DNA of 64,000 nt from Pseudomonas sp. JAI120 (GTDB taxonomy: Bacteria; Pseudomonadota; Gammaproteobacteria; Pseudomonadales; Pseudomonadaceae): the NCBI RefSeq assembly GCF_014207255.1, contig NZ_JACHCZ010000001.1:856592-920591 (forward strand), given 5' to 3'. Under the pieces are notes generated by a model that saw only the letters and a program-made list of their open reading frames with translations, searched no databases and had not been told where the DNA came from. The translations under genes were made by a program, and so were the position numbers. Shown here in pieces: positions 26,717 through 33,071 of the stretch; position 1 is the stretch's first letter, and each line of letters starts with the position of its first letter.

Positions 26717-27157
26717 TCAGCGCGCCAGGCGCTGGGCCCAGGCCTGTGCGGCCTGTTCGATCAAGGCATAGGCCTGCACAAAGGCGGGCTTGCCCTGGCG
26801 ATAGGGGTCGGTGATCTCGCGATCGTGCTGCCACTTGCCCAACAGGAACACCTTGCCCCGCGCCTCGGGGGCGAGGTTGAGCACGCCGTCGATGTGCCGT
26901 TGTTCCATCACCAGGATCAGGTCGGCCTCACTCACCGCTTCAACGCTGAGTTGCCGCGCCTTGTGCGCCCGGGGGACGTGCCCATGCTCCTGCAACACTT
27001 GCCCGGCCATCGGCTCCAGCGGATGGTCACGCAACGCCGCCAAGCCGGCGGAACTCACCGTGATCTCGGAGGACGTAAGCGCGGCACCCAGCAAGTGTTC
27101 CGCCGTAGGGCTGCGGCAGATGTTGCCGATGCACACAATCAATATCTTTTTGAACAA
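26717..27157 (-). CDS. wzb: Low-molecular-weight protein-tyrosine phosphatase (Wzb-like)
   Basis: The P-loop CIGNICRSP (C(x)5R) near the N-terminus and the general acid in the DPYRQG segment identify an LMW phosphatase of the Wzb type that dephosphorylates the Wzc tyrosine tail. I place the start at a TTG at 27157 (MFKKILIVCIGN) because GGGAGG sits 5 nt upstream and this matches the usual N-terminus. The in-frame GTG at 27181 would add eight residues containing that ribosome binding site. The length is 146 residues. It is the first gene of the 13-gene exopolysaccharide operon. Confidence 0.88.
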   Translation of the reverse strand: MFKKILIVCIGNICRSPTAEHLLGAALTSSEITVSSAGLAALRDHPLEPMAGQVLQEHGHVPRAHKARQLSVEAVSEADLILVMEQRHIDGVLNLAPEARGKVFLLGKWQHDREITDPYRQGKPAFVQAYALIEQAAQAWAQRLAR

Positions 27158-27387
27158 GGCAACCTCCCACGCACCGCACACTTATTCTTCGGCAAAAGGG
27201 ACGACCTTATTTAATAACCGGCAACTAACTACCGAGTAATTATGACCACAGCCTACAAACAGAGACCATCTATCGCGCAAGACAAAAAATAACAACCACC
27301 GCATTACCCGACTAAAAATAACATTCCGGTATTTTTTCATCGCCTCATAATAAAGTGCCATTTGAATGCACCAGATAGGAGACGGCC
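27158..27387. promoter_or_regulatory. Divergent promoter region between wzb and an unknown plus-strand gene
   Basis: A 230-bp AT-rich gap lies between the divergent wzb operon and the gene at 27388 and must hold the promoter of the 13-gene operon. Clear -35/-10 pairs could not be assigned by eye; no JUMPstart/ops element was seen. Confidence 0.5.
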
Positions 27388-27696
27388 ATGAACACGTCAA
27401 AGTTATTGGTAGAACGTATTGGCCTATTTCCTTCTTCGGGAAATATTCACGTGGAAGTGCATGACTCAACCCATGTCATCGAGCGCATCCAGGTGCTGTA
27501 TGCCGATAACTCACTGGACAGCGATGCCTCCGGCGCCGGATTTTCCATGGTCTTCGCCGACTGGCGTTTCAAGTTGCAGGTCAGTGATCCGCTGTCCGTG
27601 TGCCTGTGCGTGGAAAGTCGCGGCGACAGCCAGTTCATGCAGGTCAAGACCGCTGAACTGCTGGCCAATATCTGCGGCACCGAGGAGCGGCCATGA
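27388..27696 (+). CDS. Unknown 102-residue protein divergent from the capsule operon
   Basis: I do not recognise this protein. It has no signal peptide or membrane segment and is acidic, with alternating strands (NIHVEVHDSTHVIERIQVLYAD, FSMVFADWRFKLQV, LSVCLCVESRGD) that suggest a small beta-rich fold. TAGGAG at 27374-27379 supports the start. It overlaps the next gene by 4 bp (ATGA), so both are made together. Position beside wzb suggests a role in regulation or assembly of the capsule, which is inference. Confidence 0.75.
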   Translation: MNTSKLLVERIGLFPSSGNIHVEVHDSTHVIERIQVLYADNSLDSDASGAGFSMVFADWRFKLQVSDPLSVCLCVESRGDSQFMQVKTAELLANICGTEERP

Positions 27697-28025
27697 ACCT
27701 GTGGGCAGGCTTGAGACGCGGCTATGCGCTGCGCCGGCTGACGGGGATATTCGAGGGGTTTGCCGAGCCGGTGCTGGGCGCGCAGTACCAGCGCAACACC
27801 CGGGCCATCGGCCGCTGGCTGGACCAGCTGCGAGGCAGTTCCCCCCAGCAGATTACCCATGCGCTGTTCCAGCAGATGAAACGCGCGCGGCGCCGTGGCA
27901 ATGCGCAACGCTTCAACGCGCAGACGACCTTGCTCGCGCTGATGGTGGAAAGCAACCTGGCGCTGGACCTGGCGACTTACTCGGCCTTCCTGTGCGCCGT
28001 TTCCAGCCGCCAGGCAGGCTCTTGA
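27693..28025 (+). CDS. Unknown 110-residue basic helical protein
   Basis: I do not recognise it. It looks all-helical and is arginine-rich (LRRGYALRRLTGIFEGF, MKRARRRGNAQRF) without signal peptide or membrane helix. It overlaps the preceding acidic protein gene by 4 bp, so an acidic/basic pair that binds each other is conceivable. Its 3' end overlaps the convergent PAP2-like gene by 49 bp, which makes the exact coding extent slightly less certain. Confidence 0.68.
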   Translation: MNLWAGLRRGYALRRLTGIFEGFAEPVLGAQYQRNTRAIGRWLDQLRGSSPQQITHALFQQMKRARRRGNAQRFNAQTTLLALMVESNLALDLATYSAFLCAVSSRQAGS

Positions 28026-28597
28026 TGGGCCTGGTCGGCACCTGACAGGATCACCGCGACGCGGTTGAGCAGCAACTCCGCGTTGTACTTGGGCACCAGC
28101 GCACAGACCAGCAAAAACACCAGCCCGCCGCCGATGAACGCTGGGGATACCTTGATGGGTGCGGCATCAACACGCCACAGAAACACAATGGCGGCTGTCG
28201 CCCCCAATGCGGCACCGGCCAGGGCTTCATTCAGCGGATGTATATAAGGCGCGACACAATAAGCACTGAACCCGATACTTATCACTGATCCCGCCAACGC
28301 CGCCGGCCAACGCCAGGCCAAGTTGAACTGGCGGGCCAGCACACTCGTTGCCACCGTGACCATCAAACAGGTGTTCATGGCATGGCCACTTATTACAGCA
28401 ATATCCAAGTGCTGGAAGGATAAGCCCCAACCTTTAAACAGCAACTTGCTGGCCGCCACGATCGAATAAGTAATACCCAGCGTTATTATCCAGGCCCGCA
28501 ATGCCCACGGCGTGGAATACCTTAACCAGACAGCAATCACCAGTGCGGCCGGAATCATGACCGTAATGCCGCCATATTGCGCAAGTTCTGCCCGCAT
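27977..28597 (-). CDS. PAP2-like integral membrane phosphatase
   Basis: The 206-residue protein has about six membrane helices and the three regions of the PAP2 phosphatase family in divergent form: SKLLFKGWG (motif 1), VISGHAM (motif 2, SGH) and YCVAPYIHPLNEALAG (motif 3, His followed by Glu rather than Asp). Family members remove phosphate from lipid pyrophosphates, for example recycling undecaprenyl pyrophosphate, which would suit a Wzy-type capsule locus. The departures in motifs 1 and 3 leave activity uncertain. The ATG at 28597 is preferred over the GTG at 28600; AAGG lies 10 nt upstream. Confidence 0.75.
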   Translation of the reverse strand: MRAELAQYGGITVMIPAALVIAVWLRYSTPWALRAWIITLGITYSIVAASKLLFKGWGLSFQHLDIAVISGHAMNTCLMVTVATSVLARQFNLAWRWPAALAGSVISIGFSAYCVAPYIHPLNEALAGAALGATAAIVFLWRVDAAPIKVSPAFIGGGLVFLLVCALVPKYNAELLLNRVAVILSGADQAHQEPAWRLETAHRKAE

Positions 28598-28779
28598 CAC
28601 TGCCTAACCTTCGAGGTGCCGTTTTCGGCGCTCATCAGACCTCAGGCCCGAAAAAAACACAACGTTATCTAACGTCAGCAACGCCTTCAAAATGCAATTT
28701 ACTGATCACTGCATACAAACATGATTCTATATTTTAATAGTTAGGTTAGAACCAAACGGCATTTTACACAGGCTGTCGC

Positions 28780-28947
28780 GGCCCCTACCGTGGACGAGCA
28801 TGGGCGCTGGTCGACTATTACGACCTCGGCATCACCACCTTCCTGATTCGTGGGTTTGATCCGCTCAATGATGCAATCGACTATGGCAGGCGGTTGATCC
28901 CCCTCACCCGACAGCTGATTGCTGAACGCGAGCAGAAAGTCGCCTGA
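28780..28947 (+). pseudogene. C-terminal fragment of an LLM-class flavin-dependent monooxygenase
   Basis: In one frame the last ~48 codons read ALVDYYDLGITTFLIRG, FDPLNDAIDYGRRLIP and end in a stop at 28945-28947. This is the typical C-terminus of SsuD-like flavin monooxygenases. Upstream the frame breaks up into AT-rich intergenic DNA (28601-28779) in which I see no gene. Only the tail of the gene survives. It marks the right border of the exopolysaccharide island. Confidence 0.72.
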
Positions 28948-28986
28948 CCAAACACCACAAAATCCATGTGGGAGGGGGCATGCCCT

Positions 28987-29068
28987 AATGCCAGTCAGTT
29001 AAGCGTACATCGCCTCCTGTAGGAGCGAGCAAGCTCGCTCCTACAAAATGCCTTAACTGACTGGCATT
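28987..29068. repeat. Nested palindrome: REP core inside a 17-bp inverted repeat
   Basis: The outer arms aatgccagtcagttaag (28987-29003) and its exact complement (29052-29068) enclose an inner palindrome with 13-bp arms (tgtaggagcgagc, 29018-29030, and its complement, 29033-29045). The inner part is a common Pseudomonas REP type. The unit ends 17 bp after the tonB stop codon and may terminate its transcript. Confidence 0.88.
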
Positions 29069-29085
29069 GGGTCGACGGGGAAATA

Positions 29086-29859
29086 TCATTTGATGCGGTA
29101 GTGGAAGGTGTTGCGCACTGCCGGTACGGCCACGGCCTTGCCATCAACGATCCTCGGCTGGTAGCGGAAAGTGTTCGCCGCCGCCAGTGACGGCCGGATA
29201 AACAATGGGTGGCAGCCGTCCAGCACCTTGGGGTTTTCCACGCGGCCTTGGGTGTTGACGCTGTACTCCAAGGTGCAGTCGCCTTCGATGTTCTTGTCCA
29301 GGGCGCGCTCGGGATAGTCCGGTGCCTCCTTGCTCAGGGGTTGGTATTGGCGGCTGTCGAAGGCGGGGGCCGGGGCTGGCGCGGGTGTGGCAACCCGGGC
29401 TTTTTCAGCGGCCAGGCGTTGCTGATTGAGGCGTTGTTGTTCCAGCTCGCGGTTGCGTTGTTCGCTGGCCAGGCGTTCCTGCTGCTGCTCGATTTTCTTG
29501 TCTTCGACGCGTTTACGCGCCAGGGCGGCTTTCTCGAGTTTTTGCGCCTGGACCTGCGGGTCTACCGTGGGCTTTGTCGGCACCGGCACCGGCATCACCA
29601 CCGGCTCCGGCGGTGCGGGTGCAGCCACCACCGGTTCAGGCTCGGGCGCTGGCGCCGGTGGCAGCATGACCAACTGCGTGTGCATCACCCGAGGGGCATC
29701 CACCACAGGCTTCTCCGTCGACCAGCCCAGCATCAACGCGGCCAGCACGCCGACGTGCAGCGCCACCGCCAGGCTGGCGGCGAGGCTGTTTCTCCAAATC
29801 CCGGAAGCATCCCGGGGCGCCATCGTCAGGGAGGGACTGTGCATGATCATCGCCGTCAT
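29086..29859 (-). CDS. tonB: TonB energy transducer
   Basis: The 257-residue protein has one N-terminal membrane anchor (residues ~25-45, LAASLAVALHVGVLAALML), a proline-rich spacer (PAPAPEPEPVVAAPAPPEPV) followed by an Ala/Glu/Arg/Lys-rich helix, and a C-terminal TonB domain (YPERALDKNIEGDCTLEYSV, ANTFRYQPRIVDG). It passes energy from ExbB/ExbD to outer-membrane receptors through their TonB box. It overlaps exbD by 4 bp, and the set sits behind the phytase and receptor genes on the same strand, so it is probably dedicated to that receptor. Confidence 0.93.
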   Translation of the reverse strand: MTAMIMHSPSLTMAPRDASGIWRNSLAASLAVALHVGVLAALMLGWSTEKPVVDAPRVMHTQLVMLPPAPAPEPEPVVAAPAPPEPVVMPVPVPTKPTVDPQVQAQKLEKAALARKRVEDKKIEQQQERLASEQRNRELEQQRLNQQRLAAEKARVATPAPAPAPAFDSRQYQPLSKEAPDYPERALDKNIEGDCTLEYSVNTQGRVENPKVLDGCHPLFIRPSLAAANTFRYQPRIVDGKAVAVPAVRNTFHYRIK

Positions 29860-30302
29860 TGCGGGGCCTCGGTCACCAGCCCCAGGTTGCTGACTCCACC
29901 CTTCTGTAACACCGCCATGGCCGCGACCACACGGCCGTAACCGGCGTTGTCGTCGGCGCGGATATAGACCTGGGTGTCGCTGCGCGCCGCCACCACCTGC
30001 ATGACCTTGGCGCCCATTTCATCCAGGCTCACGGCGCTGTCGGTCTGGTGTTGGGTATCGAGTTCGCCGCCGAGGTTCCAGTAGTAGCCACCGTCGGCCT
30101 TTACCGACAGCGTGAGGATCTGCTGGCGGGTGTCGGTAGCCAACGCCTCGGCGGCGACCTTGGGCAGGTCGATCTTCACGCCCTGGGTCAGCATCGGCGC
30201 GGTGACCATGAAGATCACCAGCAGCACCAGCATCACGTCGATATACGGCACCACGTTCATCTCGGCCTTGGGCCCGTGCTTGCGTTGCGGCCTGACTAAC
30301 AT
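29856..30302 (-). CDS. exbD: ExbD biopolymer transport protein
   Basis: The 148-residue protein has a short cytoplasmic start, one membrane helix with the proton-path aspartate in VPYIDVMLVLLVIFMVTAP (Asp22) and a periplasmic domain. With ExbB it forms the proton-driven motor of TonB. It sits between exbB (14 bp gap) and tonB (4 bp overlap). The N-terminus RPQRKHGPKAEMNVVP is also close to TolR, but tonB linkage decides for ExbD. Confidence 0.92.
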   Translation of the reverse strand: MLVRPQRKHGPKAEMNVVPYIDVMLVLLVIFMVTAPMLTQGVKIDLPKVAAEALATDTRQQILTLSVKADGGYYWNLGGELDTQHQTDSAVSLDEMGAKVMQVVAARSDTQVYIRADDNAGYGRVVAAMAVLQKGGVSNLGLVTEAPQ

Positions 30303-30316
30303 GGGAGTTGCTCCTT

Positions 30317-31009
30317 TCAGGCGGCGGCGGCCAGGTTGATCGACGTACCGCGCAGGGTGCGGTGCAGGCGCACTTGCAGCTCGTTGCCGAAGGCGTAGTA
30401 ACGGGTGAGCAGAGTCTGGCCGCGCGCCGCGAAGCGGTTATAGGCGATCACCGCCGGGATCGCCGCAAACAGGCCGATGGCCGTGGCGATCAAGGCTTCG
30501 GCGATGCCCGGCGCTACGGTGGACAACGTCGCCTGTTGCACCTGGGAAAGACCGATAAAGGAATTCATGATGCCCCACACCGTGCCGAACAGGCCGATAT
30601 AAGGGCTGACCGAACCCACGGTCGCCAGAAATTGCAGGCCCTTTTCCAGCTCGATTTCCTGCTCGGTAATCGCCACCTGCAAGGCCCGCTCCACGCCTTC
30701 AAGCACCGCCGGGTCATGGCTGTGCAGGTGCTGGTATTCCTGGACCCCTGCGATAAAGATCGGCGCAATGCCGCCCTCGCCCGCCTGCTGGATCTCACGG
30801 GACAGTGCCTGCAAATCCGGCGCGACGCGAAAGCGCTGCACAAACGTATTCAACTGCCGTTCCAGGCGGCGCAACACACTGCCGCGCTGGATAATCAGGT
30901 ACCAACTGAGCAAGGACGCCAACAGCAAGGTGACCATGACAGCCTTGACCAACAGGCTGGCGTCGCTGATCAAACCCCAGATCGTCATATGTTCCATCGT
31001 CGCGTGCAT
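30317..31009 (-). CDS. exbB: ExbB/TolQ family proton channel protein
   Basis: The 230-residue protein with three membrane helices (about 18-38, 135-155, 170-190) has the MotA/TolQ/ExbB signature LATVGSVSPYIGLFGTVWGIMNSF and the conserved GIAEALIATAIGLFAAIPAV. It forms the ring around ExbD in the TonB motor. It follows the phytase gene by 47 bp and precedes exbD by 14 bp on the same strand. The sequence is somewhat TolQ-like, as often in accessory TonB systems. Confidence 0.92.
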   Translation of the reverse strand: MHATMEHMTIWGLISDASLLVKAVMVTLLLASLLSWYLIIQRGSVLRRLERQLNTFVQRFRVAPDLQALSREIQQAGEGGIAPIFIAGVQEYQHLHSHDPAVLEGVERALQVAITEQEIELEKGLQFLATVGSVSPYIGLFGTVWGIMNSFIGLSQVQQATLSTVAPGIAEALIATAIGLFAAIPAVIAYNRFAARGQTLLTRYYAFGNELQVRLHRTLRGTSINLAAAA

Positions 31010-31056
31010 AGTGAATCTCCCATTCGATTAAAAAGTGATGACCGGTTGATGACGGT

Positions 31057-32922
31057 TCACGGCAATTTCAATGCGCGGGTGACCTCGGCCCAGGGCACGA
31101 ACTTGAAGTTCTGGGTTTGCTCGGGCATGCGCTTGCGCCCGTCCTGCACCACCAGCATGCCTTGGCTCCATGGCCCGCCGAGGTTGATGGCGGTGACTTC
31201 CAGGCCATCGGTTTCCGACGCGCCGTCGATACCGGCGGCGGCGTTCAAGCCGACACGGAAGCCGCCGTGCACGGCAAACGGCGGTTCGGCATCCACCACC
31301 AGGTAGCTGTCATTGCCTTGGCTTGAGATCACCAGGTAGTCATGTTTATCGCTCTGGTACAGCGCCAGGCCCTCGACATCCGCATGCAATTGCGGGCCGA
31401 CCTTGATCACGCTGGTGAGCGTCGCCGGTTGATCGGCGCGCGCATCCACCGCCCATACGCCGACGTCCTCCTCACCGATAAACAGGCGCTGGCGCTGGTC
31501 GTCGGCCACACAGCCTTCGGGTTGGCTATCGACCTTGAACTGGCGCACCAGCTCGCCGTGCACACGGCCGTCCGGCGCACTGAGGCGGTATTGCAGGAAG
31601 GTGCCGTCCTTGCCGTTGGCAATCGCGTAGATCTCGCCGCTGGCGGGCTGGAACAGGCAGATACCGTAGATTTCCTTGAGCGGCGTGGGCACTTCACCGG
31701 CCTCACGCAGCTCGCCGCTACGGCGGTCGATGCTGAACAGACTCAGGCTGTTGTGGTCGCGATTGCTCGCCACCGCCAGGTCGACCGTTTGCGCGCCGAG
31801 CTTGAAGTTGGGGCGCACGTCCACATTGTTCAGGCGGCCCACCGCCAGCTCCTGCAACAGCTTGCCGTCGAGGTCGTAGGCCAGCAGGCCCTGTTTCTTG
31901 TTGGTGCCGAGCACACGGCTGTTGGCCGGTGTTTCCGGGTGAATCCAGATCGCCGGGTCATCCGCCGCATCGCCCTGGCGGCCGACCGGGTCGCTCTGGC
32001 GCAAGGCCGCGACTTCCGGCAGCACCGCAGCCGCCGCGACGGGTGTGGCCTGCCAGTCGAGCCTGGCCTGGTAGAGCGTGCCGCTGTCGTCATCGCGTAC
32101 CAGCAGCTGGCGGCCATTGATCGCCAATTGTTCCGGTTCTTTCAGGCCCGGCAGGCCCAGGCTCGATTGCTCCACCCAGCGCTCGCCGGTGTGCTGGAAC
32201 AGGTGTAACCGGGCGGTCTTCGGGTCCAGCGCAACCACGCCACCGGGTACCAACGCCATGGCCCCGGCTTCGCGCTTGGGAGTGTCGAACAGCGCCACCG
32301 GCGTGCGTTTCACCTCGGCTTCCGGGTGCGCCGGGTAGGCCCACCAGCCGACATTCTCTTCATTCACCAGCAACTGCTGGGTGGCATCGTCCACCTGGCA
32401 GAACTGCGCCGACGGCGGCAGCGGCAAACCGCGTACGCGCTGGGGATCGGTGAGCAGCGTCGAGCCGTTGCCCACCAGCCATTGCTCGCCCTTGCCCTCT
32501 TCGCCCACCAGGAACACAAACAGGTTGGCCGCTGCGTCGCGGTACAGGCACAGGCCGTTCACCGGGTAGTCGCGGGTCGGCAGGTACAGCGGCTTGCCCC
32601 AGTTTTTGCCGGCGCTGTCCAGGCTGATCAGCAGCGCCTGTTGGCGGTCGTTGTCGAGGCTGGCGACCAGCACCTGGGCACCTGCGGCGCGGGTGTCGAG
32701 GCTGCTGAAATTACCTTTGAAACGCGCCAGCTCGGCGCCCTTGCTGTCGAGCAGTTGCAGGCCGTCGCGGGTGCTGGCAGCCACGCGCTCGGTGGCGTTG
32801 GGCAGGAAGGCCACGGCTTGGGCCTTCAGGCTGGGTGCCCACGGGGTCAGCGCCAGGTCGGCGGCGAACGCATTGCCGCTGGTGACCAGGGCAATCAGCA
32901 GGTACAGCTTGGAAATTCTCAT
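31057..32922 (-). CDS. Beta-propeller phytase
   Basis: The 621-residue secreted protein begins with a signal peptide (MRISKLYLLIALVTSGNAFA). The C-terminal half (~300-620) is a BPP-type phytase: GDAADDPAIWIHPETP, LGTNKKQGLLAYDLDG, GRLNNVDVRP and DVEGLALY are family hallmarks, rich in calcium-binding acidic residues. The N-terminal half is a degenerate propeller, so the protein is of the dual-domain type. It releases phosphate from phytate at the cell surface or in the periplasm. The start at 32922 is chosen for the signal peptide, with AAGGA 12 nt before it. It is separated from the receptor gene by a REP element. Confidence 0.92.
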   Translation of the reverse strand: MRISKLYLLIALVTSGNAFAADLALTPWAPSLKAQAVAFLPNATERVAASTRDGLQLLDSKGAELARFKGNFSSLDTRAAGAQVLVASLDNDRQQALLISLDSAGKNWGKPLYLPTRDYPVNGLCLYRDAAANLFVFLVGEEGKGEQWLVGNGSTLLTDPQRVRGLPLPPSAQFCQVDDATQQLLVNEENVGWWAYPAHPEAEVKRTPVALFDTPKREAGAMALVPGGVVALDPKTARLHLFQHTGERWVEQSSLGLPGLKEPEQLAINGRQLLVRDDDSGTLYQARLDWQATPVAAAAVLPEVAALRQSDPVGRQGDAADDPAIWIHPETPANSRVLGTNKKQGLLAYDLDGKLLQELAVGRLNNVDVRPNFKLGAQTVDLAVASNRDHNSLSLFSIDRRSGELREAGEVPTPLKEIYGICLFQPASGEIYAIANGKDGTFLQYRLSAPDGRVHGELVRQFKVDSQPEGCVADDQRQRLFIGEEDVGVWAVDARADQPATLTSVIKVGPQLHADVEGLALYQSDKHDYLVISSQGNDSYLVVDAEPPFAVHGGFRVGLNAAAGIDGASETDGLEVTAINLGGPWSQGMLVVQDGRKRMPEQTQNFKFVPWAEVTRALKLP

Positions 32923-32956
32923 GAACAAGCAAATCCTTCGGAAGCAATAGAGATCC

Positions 32957-33057
32957 AATGTGGAAGGGGCGGCGCGACTTGCTCCCGATAGCGGTGTACC
33001 AGTCAATAAATTTGTATCTGACCTACCGCCATCGGGAGCAAGCCCCCTCCCACATTT
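32957..33057. repeat. BIME (paired REP units) between receptor and phytase genes
   Basis: The left unit begins aatgtggaaggggcggcgcg and runs through ttgctcccgatagcgg; the right unit is ccgccatcgggagcaagccc followed by cctcccacatt, its near complement. The same family occurs at 35757, 38849, 54376 and 59506. Confidence 0.85.
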
Positions 33058-33071
33058 GGCATGTGTTGAAT

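Noticed and set aside
27182-27469. Open frame of 95 codons on the minus strand upstream of wzb
   Set aside because: It crosses the divergent promoter region and overlaps the start of the better-supported plus-strand gene at 27388; no ribosome binding site and no recognisable sequence.
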